Assembly (NCBI GenBank): GCA_021805955.1
Contig: JAJZDO010000799.1
Location: 1 to 11,580 of the forward strand
From: Acidobacteriota bacterium
GTDB taxonomy: Bacteria > Acidobacteriota > Terriglobia > Terriglobales > Acidobacteriaceae
Direction: 5' to 3'
Length of the DNA: 11,580 nt
Below the pieces are notes generated by a model. That model did no database searches, was not told where the DNA came from, and saw only the letters and a program-made list of their open reading frames with translations. Positions 6,104-11,580 of the stretch are shown one piece after another (positions within the stretch are counted from its first letter, which is position 1; every line of letters starts with the position of its first letter). The position numbers were made by a program, and so were the translations under genes.

Positions 6104-6437
6104 AAGTTTCGACCTTTCTTCTTTCGCGTTTTCGCGTGCCAACGCTCTACTGCGCCGATGAGGTGTAGGCCCACTAGTTCCAGGCCTGCGACAACCTAAG
6201 GATGAGGGGCTGCGAATCGGCAGACGCCGCGTTTTCTCGCACACTCAGCAGCATAAAGAATGACAGATGCGGACTTTCGAGTCTGGTCAAGATTGCTCAC
6301 ATGCCAGGATTTTGAGTGACGCCGCGTGCCTGTAGAGCGGTGGCCTTGCTTTTGCGCGAGACGCCTGCGTCAAGGAGGACCCGTGAGGCTTCAGCGAGTC
6401 CAACTCCGTCGTATCATAAGAAAAGGAGCTCAAAAAC
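6104..6437. other. Divergent intergenic stretch
   Basis: No gene is supported here. It carries CGCGTTTTCGCG (6125-6136), a short inverted repeat just upstream of the membrane-protein start, and CCTGCGACAACCT (6185-6197), a 13-bp copy of the sequence at 5607-5619 in the tRNA-Leu remnant. It must hold the promoters of both flanking genes, but none could be assigned. Confidence 0.4.
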
Positions 6438-6656
6438 ATGAAACGCAAAACCCCCAAGAAAACGGTCGCGAAGATTTCGATTGACCCAATCGGCGGCACG
6501 CTTCCACAAGCGGCAAAAAGCCCAAAGGAGATGGAAGTTCAAATCAATCGACGGGCATACGATCTGTATTTGGCCCGCAGCCGTAAGGACGGAGATGACC
6601 GGGGAGACTGGTTCCGTGCAGAAAGGGAAATCATCGAAGCCCAGAGACAGATCTGA
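6438..6656 (+). CDS. DUF2934 domain protein
   Basis: 72 aa. After a basic, Lys-rich start (MKRKTPKKTVAK) comes the DUF2934 signature around residues 35-70: I-N-R-R-A-Y-D-L-Y-L-A-R then a short gap, D-R-G-D-W-F-R-A-E-R-E-I. In the family the pattern R-R-A-Y-x-L-Y-x-x-R-G-x-x-x-G-x-x-x-x-D-W-x-x-A-E is typical. These small soluble proteins are abundant in Acidobacteriota and some Proteobacteria; their role is unknown. Start: AAGGAG lies 9 nt before the ATG. It converges on gmd, with only 14 bp between the two stop codons. Confidence 0.9.
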   Translation: MKRKTPKKTVAKISIDPIGGTLPQAAKSPKEMEVQINRRAYDLYLARSRKDGDDRGDWFRAEREIIEAQRQI

Positions 6657-6670
6657 TTCAACTCCCAGAT

Positions 6671-7768
6671 TTATTCCTTGCGCTCAAAAGAGCGAAATCC
6701 GTGTTGGCGCACGAGTGCATCGCGTTTCGCTTCCTGCAGGTCCGTCTGCACCATCTCCCGGACAAGTTCTTCAAAACCGATGCGCGGCTTCCAGCCAAGA
6801 CGATGCCGCGCATGCGTGGCATCTCCTAATAGCGTTTCTACTTCCGCCGGACGAAAATAACGCGGATCGACGGCGACGATCACTTGTCCGGACTCGTCCA
6901 TCGCTTTTTCCTCGACGCCGTTGCCTGTCCAGGTAAGCTTCAAGTCCAGTTCCGCCGCCGCAATCGATACAAACTCCCGCACGCTGTGTTGCTGACCGGT
7001 GGCGATCACAAAATCTTCCGGCTTTTCCTGTTGCAGCATCAGCCATTGCATCTCCACGTAGTCGCGCGCGTGGCCCCAATCGCGCAGCGCGTTCATGTTG
7101 CCGAGATATAGGCAATCCTGCAGCCCGACCTTGATGCGCGCCAGCGCCCGCGTAATCTTGCGCGTGACAAAGGTCTCTCCTCGGGTCGGCGACTCGTGAT
7201 TGAACAAAATTCCGTTGCAAGCGTACATGCCGTAGGATTCGCGATAGTTGACCGTAATCCAATAAGCGTAAAGTTTCGCCACTGCATACGGTGAGCGCGG
7301 ATAAAACGGCGTCCGCTCCGTCTGCGGCACCTGCTGTACCAGACCGTAAAGTTCCGACGTGGATGCCTGGTAGAAGCGCGTTTTCTTTTCCAGTCCAAGA
7401 ATGCGAATCGCCTCCAGCAGGCGCAGCGTTCCCATGGCATCCACATCGGCGGTGTATTCCGGCTGTTCAAAGGAAACAGCTACGTGGCTCTGTGCACCCA
7501 GGTTGTAGACCTCATCCGGCTGCACTTTCTGCACGATGTGGACCAGGCTGGAAGAATCCGTCAGGTCGCCATAATGCAGAATGAAATTTCGATGATGGAC
7601 GTGCGGGTCTTCATACAGGTGATCGATGCGGTCCGTATTGAACAACGAAGTACGTCGCTTGATCCCGTGAACTTCGTATCCCTTGCCCAGTAAAAACTCG
7701 GCCAGATAGGCCCCATCCTGCCCGGTAATTCCAGAGATCAATGCTTTCTTCTTCAAGGCTCCACCCAA
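6671..7768 (-). CDS. gmd: GDP-mannose 4,6-dehydratase
   Basis: Up to 365 aa, close to the usual ~360-370 of the family. It converts GDP-D-mannose to GDP-4-keto-6-deoxy-D-mannose, the precursor of GDP-fucose, GDP-rhamnose and related surface sugars, in the cytoplasm. Extended SDR fold: NADP-binding [12 protein letters not shown] at 13-24, arginine region [12 protein letters not shown], the GDLTDSSSL segment at 67-75, and catalytic Thr137, Glu139 (STSELYG), Tyr161 and Lys165 (YAVAK). The [20 protein letters not shown] block is typical of Gmd. There is no ATG near the N-terminus. TTG at 7768 or TTG at 7756 are the options; the latter gives [15 protein letters not shown], the usual family N-terminus, with GGTGGAG just before it. 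No partner gene (GDP-fucose synthase or Rmd) is in the window. A fold-back element lies 26 bp upstream of the longer start. Confidence 0.96.
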   Translation of the reverse strand: MGGALKKKALISGITGQDGAYLAEFLLGKGYEVHGIKRRTSLFNTDRIDHLYEDPHVHHRNFILHYGDLTDSSSLVHIVQKVQPDEVYNLGAQSHVAVSFEQPEYTADVDAMGTLRLLEAIRILGLEKKTRFYQASTSELYGLVQQVPQTERTPFYPRSPYAVAKLYAYWITVNYRESYGMYACNGILFNHESPTRGETFVTRKITRALARIKVGLQDCLYLGNMNALRDWGHARDYVEMQWLMLQQEKPEDFVIATGQQHSVREFVSIAAAELDLKLTWTGNGVEEKAMDESGQVIVAVDPRYFRPAEVETLLGDATHARHRLGWKPRIGFEELVREMVQTDLQEAKRDALVRQHGFRSFERKE

Positions 7769-7793
7769 GAATTGATTTCCATCCGAACTCTAT

Positions 7794-7908
7794 AGCGGAT
7801 TTACAGTTTGTATCGTCATTTGTGGTGGAGAGTCATCCTGAACCGAGGTCGCTGCGACGCCCGAGGAATGACTCCTCTTATTTTGAAACCAGTCTCTGTA
7901 AATCCGCT
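7794..7908. mobile_element. 115-bp fold-back (MITE-like) element with 13-bp terminal inverted repeats
   Basis: AGCGGATTTACAG (7794-7806) and its exact reverse complement CTGTAAATCCGCT (7896-7908) bound the element. CTAT stands directly outside both ends (7790-7793 and 7909-7912), as a target-site duplication would. Inside, AGTCATCCT (7831-7839) pairs with AGGAATGACT (7864-7873) with one bulge, and GTCGC-T-GCGAC forms the apex at 7848-7858, close to the element's centre. The inner part carries the same GTCATnCC...GAGG wording as the REP-like repeats near 5430-5530. It has no coding capacity, so it would need a transposase in trans. Confidence 0.62.
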
Positions 7909-8068
7909 CTATTCCACGACGCAACCGCTTGCTGCAAGATGCGATACATTTGGGTCTTGCAATATCCGTTCCTGCAAAAAATTCTCAGGCTCACACAAGC
8001 CTGACAGTTGAAATGCTGCGAACATGCCTGCCACCGAACCCATCGCCGATCTCAAACGGTCCGACATA

Positions 8069-9199
8069 TTATATCGATATCGACACAATGCGATCGTTTT
8101 CGGCGGCATCCCGCGCAGCAAAGACAATTTGATTTGCGCGGAAAATATCATCGACGGTCAGTTGGACGGGATGGGGCAGAATCTGTACCCCGTAGATGCC
8201 CGAAAGAAAGTTCGCGACCAGGGATTGATCTGGCGGAAGAGAATTCAGCAGCTTCTGGGCTTGCTTCTTACTTCCAAAAACGAGACCCAAACCTTCGCGA
8301 TACTCCAGAATGCCCTCCGTACCCACCAGGCGCAAACGATCGTCGCCATGCGTTCCAAATGTCTCGGGACGGAGATAATCCAGATGAAGTTGTGCCGGCG
8401 CCTTGTTGTCCAGGCGGAACATTGCGGCTGCGGTGTCGTCGAAATCGAGGGTGTTCGACTGCCCGATGTGCGCCTGCAGAGCGGACACCTGTGTGGGTTC
8501 TCGCTTCGACGTAAAGCGTATCAGATCGACCAGGTGAATGCCGATATAGGGAATGATGCCGCTAAAGGAAGCGTTGTGCAGCATCCAGTCCGGTCGCTTG
8601 CCGAGCACGTAGGATTTCTGCCCATCGACCTGGGCAATTTCCCCGATCTGGCCCGATTCCACCATCTGCCGCATTGCAATGAAGGTACCTTCAAAGCGCA
8701 TCGACAGAAGCATGGTGAGATGTACCTTGCTGGCTTCGAGCGCCGTTCGTATCCTTTGGACTTCGGCCCAATTCATTCCCAAAGGTTTTTCAGCAATAAT
8801 GTGTAGCCCTCTGGCGATACACTCCGTCACCAGTCCCGCTCGCTCGCCGTCCGAGCCGCAGATGCCCGCCACCTCCAGCTTCTCCCGATCCAGCAGCATT
8901 TGATGATTGGTATAGCGGTGCTCGACGGGAATCCCAATACGATCCCCCACTTCTTTCAGACGTTGAAGATTCTTGTCCGAAATCGCCTGGACTTGAAAGT
9001 TGGGAAATACGCGGCGCGCGTCGAGGACATCGTCAATATGGCCATCGACGCCGAGTAAGCCAACCCGGATCGTGCCAGGGAGTCTGAACGACGCCAGTGC
9101 GGAGACAGAGGACAAAGCGACTGCAGAGGCTCCCGCAAGAAAGTTACGACGACTCAAAGGTTTTCCGGTAGTCAGGTCGACGGTTTTTATTTGCGGCAT
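8069..9199 (-). CDS. Tat-exported Gfo/Idh/MocA family oxidoreductase
   Basis: 376 aa. The N-terminus carries a twin-arginine signal: LSRRNFLAGASAVALSSVSA at about 15-34, so export folded with its nucleotide cofactor is expected. The Rossmann part follows (TIRVGLLGVDGHIDD, 43-57), then IIAEKPLG with the family's E137-K138-P139 motif. A C-terminal sheet domain includes SGIIPYIGIHLVDLI, where His222 and Asp225 match the G-x-H-x-x-D catalytic pattern. Members oxidise or reduce sugars or related ring hydroxyls with NAD(P); the substrate here is unknown. The dinucleotide loop reads G-L-L-G-V-D-G, with Asp where a second Gly is usual. The start ATG has no clear ribosome site, but no other start precedes the Tat motif. 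It sits 96 bp after the TonB receptor gene and about 300 bp before gmd on the same strand. Confidence 0.9.
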   Translation of the reverse strand: MPQIKTVDLTTGKPLSRRNFLAGASAVALSSVSALASFRLPGTIRVGLLGVDGHIDDVLDARRVFPNFQVQAISDKNLQRLKEVGDRIGIPVEHRYTNHQMLLDREKLEVAGICGSDGERAGLVTECIARGLHIIAEKPLGMNWAEVQRIRTALEASKVHLTMLLSMRFEGTFIAMRQMVESGQIGEIAQVDGQKSYVLGKRPDWMLHNASFSGIIPYIGIHLVDLIRFTSKREPTQVSALQAHIGQSNTLDFDDTAAAMFRLDNKAPAQLHLDYLRPETFGTHGDDRLRLVGTEGILEYREGLGLVFGSKKQAQKLLNSLPPDQSLVANFLSGIYGVQILPHPVQLTVDDIFRANQIVFAARDAAENDRIVSISI

Positions 9200-9295
9200 A
9201 TACGCGAATCGATTTGGATACAGTCTCGATTCTAGTGTTGCAACGTCTTCTTTGCGAATGAAACGGAGAATTCCCGCTCCGAAGATCTGGGCAGT

Positions 9296-11155
9296 CTAGT
9301 GCGAGCCGAATACCCAGATCTTCACTCCACCCAGAAATGCGCGGCCCGGCATGGGAACGCCGGGGATCTCGTCATAGCCGGTATTGCTCAGGTTCGTCAT
9401 CTGCAGAAATGGCTGGAACCGTCCATGTTCGTGAACGATGGAAACATCCCATACTGGATAGGCTGTCTGCTGAAATCGCTGTTGCACTCCCACCCGGGTG
9501 TTGACCATCACCCATCGCCCCACGTTGGCATACCAGTTGAACACCGCGTTGTTGACCGGATAATTGAACAAGTATTCCGACTGCAGGCCGTTCAGCACGC
9601 TCTGCGCACCCGCCAGCCAGGTCCAGGCAAGATTCAGTTGCTGGCCGTGACCCGCCTGCCAGTTCAGCGAAGCTTCTGTTCCGGCAAAGCTGAAGCCATT
9701 CAAATTCGTTGCGTGCCACAGGGCTGTCGGCGATGTCCGAACGTAGTCGATAAAATTCTTCTGCGGCGAATAGAATCCCGTGACCGAGGCAGCCAGAGAA
9801 CTGCGCGGATACCAGTCGAATCCACCTTCATAGTCCCATGTTGACTCCGGCTTCAGATGCGAATTGCCCACAGTGGTGGGGTCGCTGTAATACAGGTCCG
9901 TATAGGTGGGCAGACGAAATCCATAGCCTACCGATGCACGCGCCTTCATTGCCGGAAGAATCCAGTACGAGCCGGCCACCGCCGGGCTGAACACGTCATA
10001 TCCGCCACTGATGATTTCCTCCCGCGCGCCCGCAGACAATGTGGCGCGCTTCCACGAGCGCACGTCGAAGTCGGCATATCCGGAACCCCAGTTGCGCGCG
10101 TGCTGGCCCAGATTGTTGCTATGGATGGAATCGCCGTCGAAATCGAGCCCATAGTAGAGGCCGTTTGCCTTGTTCCACACCGTCTTGCGCCGCAAAATCG
10201 CCTGCCAACTACCGTCGATATGGTTGTTCGCGTAGATGGCAGGGGCATCGCGGAACAGGACGAAATTGTCCGTGTGTCGCCGATAGGCAAACCCCCCATC
10301 CGTCGCCGCGCCTAGGGCCTGATGGACCGAGGCAAACCACCCCTTCGTGCGCTCCCATGAAGGATAGTTGCCGTAAAAATTATTCGCGCCGAAGGGTGTA
10401 TCGCTGCCGCCCAGCAGAATGTCGGTGGTCCCAAGCGAAGACTTCACCCAGGATTCTGCGCTGGCATTTTCGTTGCGATAGTCGCGATCGTACATAAACC
10501 CGGAAGAAAAATCGCGATGTCCTGCAATCTGCTCCGACCAGCTGCGACGGACATAATTGCCGACGAAAGATTGTTGATTTTCTCCGAAGCTGCCCGCGCC
10601 GCTGGAAACCCACAGCGAGTTGGCCGCCGGCTGCGCGGTGAGAAAGTCCGCCACACCGCCCAGCGCATCCGCACCGTAGAGCGTCGAACCGGCCCCATGG
10701 AGCACCTCAATGTTCGACATAACATCGAGCGGCACCGGCAGATCGAGATTGTTATGCGCCGTTTCCGGATCATTCACACGGAAACCATCGACCAGCACCA
10801 GCGTCTGCTCAAACGATGTTCCCCGGATCGACAGGTCCGCTGGATAACCGCTGGCCCCGCGTTGATTGATTTGGATGGAAGAATCGGTTCGCAAGTAATC
10901 CTCGACGTTATCAAATGCCAGCGGGTGTTTCTGCGTATCCATCACCACCACAGACCGCGCCGATTCGCCCAGCGAGATTGGATCGGGCGCGCCCAAGACC
11001 GTCACCGTCGTTCGAACTGTCGCAAGTTTCTTCTTCGCTGTCTGCGCCGCATCGGCACTCCCGGACGTCGCGGCGGGCGGCTGCGGACCCTGCTGGGCGG
11101 ACACAAAGAATGTGCTGCCAACAACGAGAATTGCAACCAGCCAGCGCACATCCAT
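9296..11155 (-). CDS. TonB-dependent outer-membrane receptor, BtuB-like
   Basis: 619 aa from the chosen start, near the length of BtuB (~614). A signal peptide (MDVRWLVAILVVGSTFFVSA) leads to a Pro/Ala-rich linker, a TonB-box-like TTVTVLG (about 49-55), and a plug domain with LSIRGTSFEQTLVLVDGFRV (108-127) and IEVLHGAGSTLYGADALGG (149-167). About 430 residues of aromatic-rich barrel strands follow, with GYGFRLPTYTDLYY, LKPESTWDYEGGF and a C-terminal strand ending KIWVFGSH. It imports a scarce ligand across the outer membrane using TonB energy. The frame is open to 11230, but ATG at 11155 starts exactly at the signal peptide. GGAG lies 11 nt before it, rather far. No cobalamin riboswitch or Fur box was seen upstream, so the ligand is open. 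It is divergent from a MarR-type gene, which may control it. Confidence 0.93.
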   Translation of the reverse strand: MDVRWLVAILVVGSTFFVSAQQGPQPPAATSGSADAAQTAKKKLATVRTTVTVLGAPDPISLGESARSVVVMDTQKHPLAFDNVEDYLRTDSSIQINQRGASGYPADLSIRGTSFEQTLVLVDGFRVNDPETAHNNLDLPVPLDVMSNIEVLHGAGSTLYGADALGGVADFLTAQPAANSLWVSSGAGSFGENQQSFVGNYVRRSWSEQIAGHRDFSSGFMYDRDYRNENASAESWVKSSLGTTDILLGGSDTPFGANNFYGNYPSWERTKGWFASVHQALGAATDGGFAYRRHTDNFVLFRDAPAIYANNHIDGSWQAILRRKTVWNKANGLYYGLDFDGDSIHSNNLGQHARNWGSGYADFDVRSWKRATLSAGAREEIISGGYDVFSPAVAGSYWILPAMKARASVGYGFRLPTYTDLYYSDPTTVGNSHLKPESTWDYEGGFDWYPRSSLAASVTGFYSPQKNFIDYVRTSPTALWHATNLNGFSFAGTEASLNWQAGHGQQLNLAWTWLAGAQSVLNGLQSEYLFNYPVNNAVFNWYANVGRWVMVNTRVGVQQRFQQTAYPVWDVSIVHEHGRFQPFLQMTNLSNTGYDEIPGVPMPGRAFLGGVKIWVFGSH

Positions 11156-11318
11156 CAAGCTCGGATCTCCGGCCGCTTCCTGGAATAGATGGAATCGGCC
11201 CGGTCGAGCAGTTTGAAGAATGGGCGGCAATACAGGGACACGCGGATGGGAAGGGTGGGATCGATCAAGCAGGAAGACCTCTGAGACATCATGGAGGATT
11301 TCGAGGATGGACGCAACG

Positions 11319-11360
11319 ATACTTTTGTATTGTCATAAATAATTTATCTGATAAACTATT
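11319..11360 (+). promoter_or_regulatory. Promoter with nested palindromes before the MarR-type gene
   Basis: TTGTCA (11330-11335), a 16-bp gap and TAAACT (11352-11357) make a sigma70-like promoter for the plus-strand regulator, whose ATG is at 11371; the leader would be very short. Three AT-rich inverted repeats overlap it: ATACTTTTGTAT (11319-11330), ATAAAT-A-ATTTAT (11335-11347) and TTTATC-T-GATAAA (11343-11355). Palindromes over the promoter are the usual binding sites of autoregulating MarR proteins. Confidence 0.5.
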
Positions 11361-11370
11361 CCTTCGCCTG

Positions 11371-11580
11371 ATGCGCATTGAAGCCTTCCTTCGCGAGAGT
11401 CCCATGTTCACGGTGAAGCGCGCGGCACTGCGCTTCGACATCGTCGCGTCAAAGGCATTCGCCGTCGATGACCTCGGATTTATGGAGGGTCTGGTTCTGG
11501 CGGCCATTTTCTTCGAAGCCCCGCGTCCAATCAAGCCGTCTCATCTCGCGGACACCTTCGCCACAACCCGAGGAAACGTC
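11371..11580 (+). CDS. MarR-type winged-helix regulator, C-terminus cut by window edge
   Basis: 70 codons are open to the right edge. After MRIEAFLRESPMFTVKRAAL there is an N-terminal helix (LGFMEGLVLAAIFFE, about 36-50), then the first part of a winged helix: PIKPSHLADTFATTRGNV, where HLADTF is helix 2 and TTRGNV begins the recognition helix. The T-x-R-G-N-V-S pattern is typical of MarR-family proteins. No clear ribosome site precedes the ATG. The gene is divergent from the TonB receptor gene, with a palindrome-rich promoter between them, so autoregulation and control of the receptor are plausible. Ligand unknown; dimerisation helices lie outside the window. Confidence 0.8.
   Translation, partial: MRIEAFLRESPMFTVKRAALRFDIVASKAFAVDDLGFMEGLVLAAIFFEAPRPIKPSHLADTFATTRGNV

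Noticed and set aside
6644..6670. Possible bidirectional terminator between the DUF2934 gene and gmd
   Set aside because: Only a 5-bp ATCTG/CAGAT pairing with no T-run; too weak to call.
9857..10315. Long plus-strand frames inside the TonB receptor gene
   Set aside because: They are antisense to a clearly conserved receptor, with Arg-rich composition typical of shadow frames.
11224..11236. GCGGCAATACAGG shared with 4808-4820
   Set aside because: About one 13-bp match is expected by chance in a window of this size, and the flanks do not match.
11156..11370. Cobalamin riboswitch or Fur box upstream of the TonB receptor
   Set aside because: No B12-box-like motif or GATAATGATAATCATTATC-type site could be found in the leader.

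Overview
The window looks like a piece of an Acidobacteriota (Terriglobia-like) chromosome. This is inferred from the mix of a DUF2934 protein, a Thivi_2564-type small membrane protein, a small secreted Cys/Met protein of a kind common in that phylum, a Tat-exported Gfo/Idh/MocA oxidoreductase, and dispersed GTCATTCCGAG-type intergenic repeats. No rRNA, CRISPR array or intact insertion sequence was seen.

Layout. (1) 1-2057, minus strand: a two-gene electron-transfer unit. The promoter-proximal gene encodes a secreted monoheme c-type cytochrome fused to an outer-membrane beta-barrel (Cyc2-like). It is followed after 59 bp by a secreted type-1-copper cupredoxin that runs off the left edge. (2) 2058-4894: a gene-poor, decayed stretch. 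It holds one probable six-helix membrane protein and remnants of at least two or three genes, including a universal stress protein readable only through two compensating frameshifts and a possible GIY-YIG fragment. It also holds three Crp-type operators of the form TGTGA-N6-TCACA; two of these lie in tandem exactly 22 bp apart, upstream of the stress-protein remnant. (3) 4895-6656: small genes (secreted Cys protein, Thivi_2564 membrane protein, DUF2934 protein) among REP-like repeats, stem-loops and a degenerate tRNA-Leu. (4) 6671-9199, minus strand: GDP-mannose 4,6-dehydratase and a Tat-signal Gfo/Idh/MocA oxidoreductase. Between them is a 115-bp fold-back element with 13-bp terminal inverted repeats and a CTAT duplication. 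(5) 9296-11580: a BtuB-like TonB-dependent receptor (minus) divergent from a MarR-type regulator (plus, cut by the right edge), with nested palindromes between them.

How they may work together. The Cyc2-like protein could take electrons from an extracellular donor through the outer membrane to a periplasmic acceptor, and the cupredoxin is a plausible partner. The Crp-type sites and the stress-protein remnant suggest that region 2 was once part of an oxygen- or energy-responsive regulon. The MarR protein probably regulates itself and perhaps the divergent receptor. gmd makes GDP-4-keto-6-deoxymannose for surface polysaccharide; no link to its neighbours is visible. All functions are read from sequence motifs alone; no database search was run.
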